This document shows positions 1 to 4,971 of a stretch of 5,176 nt of DNA, piece by piece. Both the position numbers and the translations under genes were made by a program. Origin of the DNA: Treponema sp. (GTDB lineage Bacteria > Spirochaetota > Spirochaetia > Treponematales > Breznakiellaceae); assembly GCA_031257595.1 (NCBI GenBank), contig JAIROH010000019.1, positions 1 through 5,176 of the forward strand. The letters are read 5' to 3'. The notes under the pieces were generated by a model. It ran no database searches. It was not told where the DNA came from and worked only from the letters and a program-made list of their open reading frames with translations. How positions within the stretch are numbered: the stretch's first letter is position 1; each line of letters starts with the position of its first letter.

Positions 1-924
1 AGGCTTTTTGTGGAAGGCAAGGTACACGGTACCGCCCATTTCTGTATAGGCGAAGAAGCGACCGGCGTTGGGGTTTGTTACGCCCTTGAAAAGGAAGACA
101 TGATTGCCCAAACCCACCGGGGGCATAACCAAGCCATCGGCCGGGGCATGGACATTAAACGGATGATGGCCGAATTCCTGGGAAAGGAAACCGGCTACTG
201 CAAGGGCAAGGGCGGCTGTATGCATATCGCCGACTTTACCGTTGGGAGCCTCGGAGCGAACGGCGTGGTAGGCGGGGGAATTCCCGTCGCCGTCGGCGCG
301 GCGCTTTCCCAAAAATACTTCAAGAAACCGAACATTACCGTGTGTTTTTTCGGCGACGGGGCCACCAACGAAGGGGCCTTTCACGAATCACTGAACCTGG
401 CCTCTGTATGGCAGCTTCCGGTGCTTTTTGTCTGTACCAACAACCTGTACGGAATGTCCACCCATGTCAGCAAATCCATGCATATCGAGGACATTTCGAT
501 ACGAGCCGCTTCCTATGGGCTAAAGGGCCTGAGACTGGACGGCAACGACATCCTTTCCGTTTACGAAGAAACGAAAAACGCCAGGGAATACATCCTGAAA
601 AACGGGCCGATGTTTATGGTTCTCGACACCTACCGCTGGATGGGACATTCCAAAAGCGACTCCCAGCTTTACAGAACCAAAGAAGAGGTAAACGCGTGGA
701 AAGAAAAATGCCCGATAAAGCGTTACCGTGAATACCTTCTAACGGAAAAGATATTCAGCCGGGCGGAACTGGACGCTTTTGACAAACGCGCCCAGGACGA
801 CATTGCCGCCGCGGTCGCGTTTGCCGAATCTTCCCCGGAGCTGCCGATTGAGCGGATATTTGACGATGTGTATGCCGGCGGCGATGTCCGGGATCAGAAA
901 CCCAAAAACGGTTTTGTATTGTAG
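1..924 (+). CDS. acoA: E1 alpha subunit of acetoin/2-oxo-acid dehydrogenase complex (5' partial)
   Basis: This is the ThDP-binding alpha subunit of the E1 component, which pairs with the next gene product as an alpha2beta2 heterotetramer in the cytoplasm. The frame is open from base 1 (Arg-Leu-Phe, then GTG at 10), so the true start lies upstream. With 307 codons visible and family members near 320-330 residues, about 15-25 N-terminal residues are missing. Counting from the codon at 10, the THRGH motif is at 35-39 and KGKGGCMH at 65-72. The ThDP/Mg motif starts with GDG at 115-117 and ends with NN at 144-145. YRWMGHSKSD at 208-217 is the C-terminal conserved block. THRGH and the WMGHSKSD block resemble AcoA more than PDH E1 alpha, which usually has YR(D/E)HGH. 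The gene ends in TAG 922-924, overlapping the next Shine-Dalgarno. Family assignment is secure; acetoin rather than pyruvate as substrate is inference. Confidence 0.93.
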   Translation, partial: RLFVEGKVHGTAHFCIGEEATGVGVCYALEKEDMIAQTHRGHNQAIGRGMDIKRMMAEFLGKETGYCKGKGGCMHIADFTVGSLGANGVVGGGIPVAVGAALSQKYFKKPNITVCFFGDGATNEGAFHESLNLASVWQLPVLFVCTNNLYGMSTHVSKSMHIEDISIRAASYGLKGLRLDGNDILSVYEETKNAREYILKNGPMFMVLDTYRWMGHSKSDSQLYRTKEEVNAWKEKCPIKRYREYLLTEKIFSRAELDAFDKRAQDDIAAAVAFAESSPELPIERIFDDVYAGGDVRDQKPKNGFVL

Positions 925-927
925 GAG
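923..927 (+). promoter_or_regulatory. Ribosome binding site of E1 beta, deciding its start
   Basis: AGGAG overlaps the TAG stop of E1 alpha. It lies 6 nt before ATG 934 but only 3 nt before the in-frame TTG at 931, so ATG 934 is the better start. The stop/Shine-Dalgarno overlap suggests translational coupling. Confidence 0.8.
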
Positions 928-933
928 TGATTG

Positions 934-1914
934 ATGCGTGAAATAACCTATGCCGAAGCCCTGAAAGAGGCGATGTGTGAAGAAATGCGGAAGGACAGGC
1001 GGATCATTCTCTTTGGAGAGGATGTAGGCGTATACGGAGGCGCGTTCGGCGTTTCCAGGGGTATGTTTGAAGAATTCGGCGAAGAACGGGTGCGGGATAC
1101 CCCGATCTCGGAGCTTGCGATAACCGGCTGCGCTGTGGGCGCCGCGATGACCGGGCTTCTTCCGATTGTGGAAATTATGTTCAGTGATTTTATCACACTG
1201 GCGATGGAACCGCTGCTCAACCAGGGAGCGAAGAACCGTTTCCAGTTCGGCGGCCAGGGTTCCGTCCCGATGGTGCTCCGTACCCCGGCGGGATCGGGTA
1301 CCGGCGCCGCGGAACAGCACAGCCAAAGTCCCGAAGCCTGGATAGCCAACGTGCCCGGCCTTAAAGTTGTTGTCCCCTCAACCCCGTACGATGCCAAAGG
1401 GCTTTTGAAGGCGTCCATTTACGATCCCAATCCCGTGGTGTTCCTCGAACAAAAACTGCTCTACAGAACCAAGGGACCGGTTCCCGAACCGGACGAGGAT
1501 TATATCATCCCGCTGGGCAAGGCGGATGTAAAGCGTCCGGGTACGGATATAAGCGTTATCACCTACGGCCGCATGGTTCCGCGCTGCCTTAAAGTGGCCG
1601 ATGAATTTGCGAAAAAAGGCGTTGACGTTGAGGTGGTGGATATCCGGACGCTGGTTCCGCTTGACAGGGAAACGATTATCGCCTCGGCGAAAAAAACCGG
1701 AAAGGTACTTGTCGTGTACGAAGCGCCCCAGACCGGAGGTTTCGGCGGGGAAATCGTCGGCGTTATCGCCGACAGCGACGCGTTTTTTTACCTTGACGCG
1801 CCGATAAAACGTCTCGGCGGCCTTGATACGCCGATTCCCTACAACCCCAGGCTCGAAGCCCAGGTGGTTCCCACGGAAGAAAAGATTAGCGCCGCGCTTG
1901 AATCGCTGCTGTAG
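934..1914 (+). CDS. acoB: E1 beta subunit of acetoin/2-oxo-acid dehydrogenase complex
   Basis: This is the beta subunit of the heterotetrameric E1 component (326 residues, a normal full length). It contributes the pyrimidine-side ThDP pocket and the C-terminal transketolase domain. The N-terminal block has LFGEDVG at 26-32 and DTPISE at 55-60. E60 corresponds to the glutamate that activates the ThDP aminopyrimidine. AEQHSQSPEAW at 126-136 carries H129, equivalent to the conserved beta-subunit active-site histidine. PSTPYDAKGLLKA at 148-160 and FLEQKLLY at 170-177 match the AcoB-like pattern. The transketolase C-terminal domain follows from about 195 (GKADVKRPGTDISVITYG), ending with PIPYNPRLE at 300-308. 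ATG 934 is preferred over TTG 931 on Shine-Dalgarno spacing. The gene starts 9 bp after E1 alpha and ends 8 bp before E2. No odd residues or frame problems were seen. Pyruvate or another 2-oxo acid remains a possible substrate. Confidence 0.94.
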   Translation: MREITYAEALKEAMCEEMRKDRRIILFGEDVGVYGGAFGVSRGMFEEFGEERVRDTPISELAITGCAVGAAMTGLLPIVEIMFSDFITLAMEPLLNQGAKNRFQFGGQGSVPMVLRTPAGSGTGAAEQHSQSPEAWIANVPGLKVVVPSTPYDAKGLLKASIYDPNPVVFLEQKLLYRTKGPVPEPDEDYIIPLGKADVKRPGTDISVITYGRMVPRCLKVADEFAKKGVDVEVVDIRTLVPLDRETIIASAKKTGKVLVVYEAPQTGGFGGEIVGVIADSDAFFYLDAPIKRLGGLDTPIPYNPRLEAQVVPTEEKISAALESLL

Positions 1915-1918
1915 GAGG
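1913..1918 (+). promoter_or_regulatory. Strong ribosome binding site of E2
   Basis: AGGAGG overlaps the TAG stop of E1 beta (1912-1914) and sits 4 nt before ATG 1923. This is a full consensus Shine-Dalgarno, which fits the high stoichiometric demand for the E2 core and coupling to E1 beta translation. Confidence 0.8.
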
Positions 1919-1922
1919 GACG

Positions 1923-3257
1923 ATGGCCAATTCAATCATCATGCCCAAAACGGGCATGGCAATGGAAGAAGGGCAGATAGTAGAGTGGAAAGTCAAACAG
2001 GGCGACAAAGTACGGAAAGGGGATGTGGTCGCGGTAATAGAGACGGACAAGTCCACAATGGAACTGGAGTCGGATTATGACGGGATGATCCTTGCGTTAC
2101 TCTACAACGCCGGCGATACGGTGCCGGTAACCAGGGTGATTGCCTGGATCGGTGGGGAAGGGGAGGCCGTACCCCAGGACGGCGGCGCGGCGTCCGTTTC
2201 CGCGGGCCGGGCCGTTTCCGGGCAGGTTTCCCCGGGACAGGCCGGACCGTCCGCCGCTCCGGCAGCCGTTTCGGCCTTCGCTCCGGCTGGCGGTCCGCGG
2301 CCCAGGGCGACCCCCGCGGCCCGGGCGCTGGCAAAAGAAAAAGGCGTTGCGTTGGCGTCCATCGCGCCCGGCGGAAAATCCGGTGAGATAACCCGGGCCG
2401 ACGTGGATGCCGCGGTTTCCGCCGCGGAAACATCCGCGACGCCCCTTGCCCGGCGCATTGCCGAAGCGGAAGGCGTCGCGCTTGCCGGAATCCGGGGTTC
2501 CGGCCACGGCGGGAAAATTTTCTCCGCCGATCTTCCGCGTTTGGCCGGTCCGCGGCCCGCGGCCGTGGATACCCGCGTAGCCCTTACCAACATCCAGAAG
2601 ATCACCGGAAAACGTATGCTGGAAAGCAGGCAGACGATTCCGGAAGTTACCGAACATACCGGAGCGGACGTTACGAGGATGCTTGAGATACGGAAAGAGC
2701 TTAACGACGGGTTTTCTTCCGCGGGGCTTCCTTCCAAAATCACCGTTAACGATTTTGTCCTTGCCGCCGTGGTCAAGGCCCTTGTTTCCCATCCGCGGAT
2801 GAACTCGGTGTTTGCGGGAAACGAGATTGTGTACAAGGGCAGCGTTAACCTGGGAGTCGCGGTAGCCACCGAACGGGGGCTGCTTGTTCCGGTTATCCGC
2901 GATGCCCAATACATGGGCCTGCGGGAAATTTCCGCCGCCGCCGCGGAGCTTGTGGCAAAGGCCCGCGGGGGAAAACTTTCCTCCGATCTGATGGAGGGCG
3001 GAACCTTTACCGTTTCCAATGTGGGCATGTACGGAATCACGGCCTTTACGCCGATCATCAATCCGCCCGAAGCGGGCATACTCGGCGTGTGCGCCATTGA
3101 AGATCAACTAAAGCTTGAAGGCGGCGCCGTGGTAAACCGGAAAAAGATGGGACTTTCCCTGGCTTTTGATCACCGTATTGTTGACGGCGCGGATTCGGCG
3201 GTTTTCCTCAAGAACGTCAAAGACCTGCTTGAATCGCCCCTTCTGCTTATGGCCTAG
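1923..3257 (+). CDS. acoC: E2 lipoyl acetyltransferase with one lipoyl and two subunit-binding domains
   Basis: This is the dihydrolipoyl acyltransferase core of the complex (444 residues). It takes the acyl group from E1 on a swinging lipoyl arm and passes it to CoA. Residues 1 to about 78 form one lipoyl domain with ETDKSTMELES; K43 is the lipoylated lysine. An Ala/Pro/Gly-rich flexible linker covers about 79-125. Two peripheral-subunit-binding domains follow at about 128-166 (ATPAARALAKEKGV) and 171-209 (ATPLARRIAEAEGV), separated by only a few residues. The catalytic chloramphenicol-acetyltransferase-like domain runs from about 218 to the end. It has FTVSNVGMYG at 362-371 and the active-site DHRIVDG at 416-422 (H417, D421). 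ATG 1923 has a consensus Shine-Dalgarno, and the lipoyl domain begins directly after it. Local GC is very high in the linker. The double binding domain is the unusual point. Whether the acyl group is acetyl cannot be read from the sequence alone. Confidence 0.95.
   Translation: MANSIIMPKTGMAMEEGQIVEWKVKQGDKVRKGDVVAVIETDKSTMELESDYDGMILALLYNAGDTVPVTRVIAWIGGEGEAVPQDGGAASVSAGRAVSGQVSPGQAGPSAAPAAVSAFAPAGGPRPRATPAARALAKEKGVALASIAPGGKSGEITRADVDAAVSAAETSATPLARRIAEAEGVALAGIRGSGHGGKIFSADLPRLAGPRPAAVDTRVALTNIQKITGKRMLESRQTIPEVTEHTGADVTRMLEIRKELNDGFSSAGLPSKITVNDFVLAAVVKALVSHPRMNSVFAGNEIVYKGSVNLGVAVATERGLLVPVIRDAQYMGLREISAAAAELVAKARGGKLSSDLMEGGTFTVSNVGMYGITAFTPIINPPEAGILGVCAIEDQLKLEGGAVVNRKKMGLSLAFDHRIVDGADSAVFLKNVKDLLESPLLLMA
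2304..2549 (+). repeat. Tandem peripheral-subunit-binding domains inside E2
   Basis: Two copies of an about 38-residue E3/E1-binding module lie side by side in E2. Both start with A-T-P-x-A-R and continue through a KEKGVALASI or EAEGVALAGI stretch to a G-x-I-x-x-A-D end. They are clearly related as protein but diverged, so this is an old domain duplication and not a recent DNA repeat. Confidence 0.8.
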
Positions 3258-3260
3258 GAG
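3256..3260 (+). promoter_or_regulatory. Shine-Dalgarno after E2, leading into the short ORF
   Basis: AGGAG overlaps the E2 TAG stop and stands 6 nt before ATG 3267. It has the same layout as the E1 alpha/E1 beta junction. It therefore looks like a functional initiation site, or the relic of one that once served a downstream gene. Confidence 0.5.
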
Positions 3261-3266
3261 CCTGTC

Positions 3267-3515
3267 ATGACCAAACAACCGGATATGAGCAATTACAAAG
3301 AACACAGGAAATTTAACCGCGAAGGGGAGACCGCTATCGCGGTCAGTCAGAAAGAAAAAGTCGAAGAAGAATACATGAAAGCGCTAATTTCTCTTCCTTC
3401 TTTACCTTCTTCGACTTTGCGGTTAAAAATTCTTCTTTGTTATATCACACCTTTTAGTTTTGTCAGTCTACCAGCAGCCTGTCGCATAAGAGGCGGTTCC
3501 GCCGCTTGTTTATAG
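3267..3515 (+). CDS. Short hypothetical ORF in the E2-E3 spacer (82 aa, doubtful)
   Basis: I do not recognise a protein family. The frame starts at ATG 3267, 6 nt after AGGAG, and ends at TAG 3513-3515 inside the E3 Shine-Dalgarno region. Residues 1-40 are charged and hydrophilic, including NYKEHRKFNREGE at 9-21 and QKEKVEEE at 28-35. The second half is unlike the first: SLPSLPSS at 43-50, then a hydrophobic LLCYITPFSFVSL at 56-68. The NREG... and SLPSLPSSTLRL segments are read from the two arms of the inverted repeat. They resemble the low-complexity 'NHREHRE' and 'LR.LR.F' peptides that turn up when such repeats are conceptually translated. The Shine-Dalgarno and operon position argue for translation; the composition and repeat origin argue against a selected protein. 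It may simply carry ribosomes through to E3. Confidence 0.25.
   Translation: MTKQPDMSNYKEHRKFNREGETAIAVSQKEKVEEEYMKALISLPSLPSSTLRLKILLCYITPFSFVSLPAACRIRGGSAACL
3312..3427. repeat. Nested inverted-repeat element with 9-nt periodicity
   Basis: The outer arms TTTAACCGC (3312-3320) and GCGGTTAAA (3419-3427) are exact reverse complements. The inner arms AAAGTCGAAGAAG (3357-3369) and CTTCTTCGACTTT (3406-3418) are a perfect 13-bp pair. On the right the inner and outer arms are directly adjacent. On the left they are split by 36 bases that include the hairpin at 3329-3344. Read on the - strand, 3423 down to 3388 breaks into four 9-mers: accgcaaag, tcgaagaag, gtaaagaag, gaagagaaa. This resembles the widespread low-complexity repeats of the aaccgcaaag type. 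No transposase is present, and the family link is from memory of such repeats. Confidence 0.65.
3329..3344. other. Small GC hairpin inside the spacer element
   Basis: GACCGC (3329-3334) and GCGGTC (3339-3344) form a perfect 6-bp stem with a TATC loop. No T-run follows, so it is not a terminator. With the outer and inner arms of the surrounding inverted repeat it could form a three-way junction in RNA. Confidence 0.55.
3488..3507. other. Hairpin just upstream of the E3 ribosome binding site
   Basis: GGCG (3492-3495) pairs with CGCC (3500-3503) around a GTTC tetraloop. The outer AAG/CTT pairs (3488-3490 with 3505-3507) extend it across one A-G mismatch. It ends 7 nt before the GAGGAG of E3. 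It could protect a processed E3 transcript or tune initiation. The following TGTTTATA is too poor in T for an intrinsic terminator. Confidence 0.45.
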
Positions 3516-3520
3516 AGGAG
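3515..3520 (+). promoter_or_regulatory. Ribosome binding site of E3
   Basis: GAGGAG lies 10 nt before ATG 3531, somewhat longer spacing than for the other genes here. It overlaps the last base of the short ORF's stop codon. No other in-frame start exists between the upstream stop at 3513 and ATG 3531. Confidence 0.7.
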
Positions 3521-3530
3521 TTATCTTGTT

Positions 3531-4955
3531 ATGGAATACGACATTGCCGTAATCGGCGGCGGCCCGGCCGGATATGTGGCCGCAATCAAGGCCGCCCGGC
3601 TTGGGGCGAAAACCGTTCTGGTTGAAAAAGACGAGCTTGGCGGGACCTGCCTTAACCGCGGGTGTATTCCCACAAAGACCCTGCTGAAAACGGCGGAACT
3701 GGTCCATGAAATTGCCGAAGCCCCCAAACGGGGAATCAAGACCGGCCCGGCGGAAGTTGACATGGCCGAAGTTATAAAGGAAAAAAACCGCGTCGTTAAA
3801 AAACTTACCACAGGCGTCGGGAGCCTTCTTAAATCCAACAATGTCGAAGTGATAAAAGGCGCGGGAAAACTCGCCGTAGCGGGAACGCCGGGCTTCAGCG
3901 TTGCCGTATCGGCTTCGGGCGGGGAAAGCGTTTTTTCGGCGAAAAAAGTTATCCTTGCCGGGGGGTCGATGACGGCGAAGCTTCCGATTCCGGGCCTTGA
4001 TCTGAGCGGCGTTCTGGGCAGCACGGAAATTCTCGATTTGACGGAAATCCCCCCGCGCCTTGCCGTTATCGGCGGCGGCGTTATCGGCGTTGAGATGGCG
4101 ATGGTGTTTCAGGCGTTCGGGAGCAAGGTCACCATTGTCGAAGCCATGCCGGAGATTCTTCCCCTTATGGATAAAGAGGCGTCTTCGCTTATTCATTCGA
4201 TCCTTGTGAAACGCGGGGCGGATATACACACCGGAACGGGGCTTCAAAAAATCGAAAAAAAGGATTCCGGCGGAAACCGGAGCCCCGCGCTTGAACTTTT
4301 TCTCGCGGACGGAAAAATCGTTGAGGCGGACAAGGTTCTTGTTTCCATAGGCAGGACGGCGGACCTTTCCTCGATCGGCGGTGTTGCGCCGCGGACGGAC
4401 AAAGGCAAAGTCGTGGTTAACGACTTTATGGAAAGTTCCGTTCCCGGCGTTTTTGCCCCCGGCGACATAAACGGAAAGAAGATGCTGGCCCACGCCGCGT
4501 TTAACATGGCCGAGACGGCCGCGTTTAACGCGGCCGTTCAGCTTGGAATTGTCCGGGAAAACATGAAGAAGGCGGAACTGGACTATGTCCCCCAGGTGGT
4601 GTATAGTTTTCCCGAAGCGGCGTCCGTCGGGTTAACCCAGGCCGAGGCGGAAAAGAAAGAACCGGTGCGGATCGGGAAATTTCCCCTGGCCGCCAACGGC
4701 AGGGCGCTGGCGGTCGGAAACCCGGAGGGCTTTGTCAAGGTTGTAGCCGGAAAGTACGGCAGGATCCTCGGCGTTCACATTGCGGGGCAGGGAGCGTCGG
4801 AGATCATCAACGAAGCGGCGGCCCTTATGGCAATGGAAATAACCGCCCATGAACTTGCGGATATTATCCACGGCCATCCTACGGTTTCCGAAGCGCTTAT
4901 GGAAGCCGCCGCCGACGCGCTGGGGCGCAGTATGCATCTTCCGCCGAAAAAATAA
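3531..4955 (+). CDS. lpdA: E3 dihydrolipoamide dehydrogenase
   Basis: This FAD- and NAD-dependent flavoprotein reoxidises the dihydrolipoyl arm of E2 and makes NADH. It is 474 residues long, the usual size, and lacks the extra N-terminal lipoyl domain that some operon-linked E3 proteins carry. The FAD Rossmann motif GGGPAG is at 9-14. The redox-active disulfide is C40/C45 in GGTCLNRGCIPTK. The NAD-binding motif GGGVIG is at 181-186, with E204 as the likely ribose-binding acid. The second FAD motif VFAPGD ends at D312. The C-terminal dimerisation domain has HGHPTVSE at 447-454, where H449 and E454 form the catalytic His-Glu pair. The usual ATGS segment near 143-146 reads AGGS here. ATG 3531 puts the FAD strand (YDIAVIGGG) in its normal place. 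It is separated from E2 by the repeat-bearing spacer and may also serve other lipoyl complexes. An acoL name would also fit. Confidence 0.96.
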   Translation: MEYDIAVIGGGPAGYVAAIKAARLGAKTVLVEKDELGGTCLNRGCIPTKTLLKTAELVHEIAEAPKRGIKTGPAEVDMAEVIKEKNRVVKKLTTGVGSLLKSNNVEVIKGAGKLAVAGTPGFSVAVSASGGESVFSAKKVILAGGSMTAKLPIPGLDLSGVLGSTEILDLTEIPPRLAVIGGGVIGVEMAMVFQAFGSKVTIVEAMPEILPLMDKEASSLIHSILVKRGADIHTGTGLQKIEKKDSGGNRSPALELFLADGKIVEADKVLVSIGRTADLSSIGGVAPRTDKGKVVVNDFMESSVPGVFAPGDINGKKMLAHAAFNMAETAAFNAAVQLGIVRENMKKAELDYVPQVVYSFPEAASVGLTQAEAEKKEPVRIGKFPLAANGRALAVGNPEGFVKVVAGKYGRILGVHIAGQGASEIINEAAALMAMEITAHELADIIHGHPTVSEALMEAAADALGRSMHLPPKK

Positions 4956-4962
4956 CGGCCAT

Positions 4963-4968
4963 GGAGGG
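4963..4968 (+). promoter_or_regulatory. Ribosome binding site deciding a GTG start
   Basis: GGAGGG lies 3 nt before GTG 4972 (5 nt from the GGAG core), similar to the E2 site. The nearby ATG at 4961 leads to a stop after four codons, and the in-frame ATG 5029 would cut off the helix before the helix-turn-helix. GTG 4972 is therefore the supported start. Confidence 0.7.
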
Positions 4969-4971
4969 ACG

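Larger units (their letters stand above)
3258..3530 (+). other. Non-canonical spacer between E2 and E3
   Basis: This 273-bp gap interrupts an otherwise tightly packed operon. It holds a short ORF of doubtful status, a nested inverted repeat, two small GC hairpins, and an AT-rich half. I count 33 G/C in the 100 bases from 3371 to 3470, against about 53% in a 60-base sample of the E3 gene. No T-run follows any hairpin, so I see no rho-independent terminator. No tRNA or known riboswitch pattern was recognised. Confidence 0.8.

Noticed and set aside
10..12. GTG at 10 as the true start of E1 alpha
   Set aside because: The frame is open to base 1, the protein would lack the usual N-terminal helix, and no Shine-Dalgarno is visible. 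The gene is more likely cut by the window edge.
931..933. TTG at 931 as the E1 beta start
   Set aside because: It is only 3 nt from AGGAG, while ATG 934 has 6 nt spacing and is the stronger codon.
2415..2431. Palindrome GTTTCCG-CCG-CGGAAAC in E2
   Set aside because: It lies in Ala/Ser codons of the linker between the two binding domains, in very GC-rich sequence. It is best explained by codon bias.
2097..3107. Long open frames on the - strand opposite E2 (two overlapping, over 330 codons each)
   Set aside because: They lie antisense to a well-supported E2 gene. Their proteins are low-complexity (Gly/Arg or Ala/Ser/Pro rich), as expected from high-GC codon bias, with no family resemblance.
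3357..3440. Intrinsic terminator between E2 and E3
   Set aside because: The 13-bp stem has a 36-base loop and is followed by GCGGTTAAAA and not by a T-run. E3 belongs to the same complex, so a full stop here is unlikely.
3417..3446. Possible promoter for E3: TTGCGG (3417-3422) and TATATC (3441-3446), 18 bp apart
   Set aside because: The -35 matches only 3 of 6 and the -10 only 4 of 6, in an AT-rich stretch where such matches are expected by chance. A weak internal promoter cannot be excluded.
3510..4493. 327-codon open frame on the - strand opposite E3
   Set aside because: It is antisense to a motif-complete E3 gene, has a composition typical of a shadow frame, and shows no recognisable domain.
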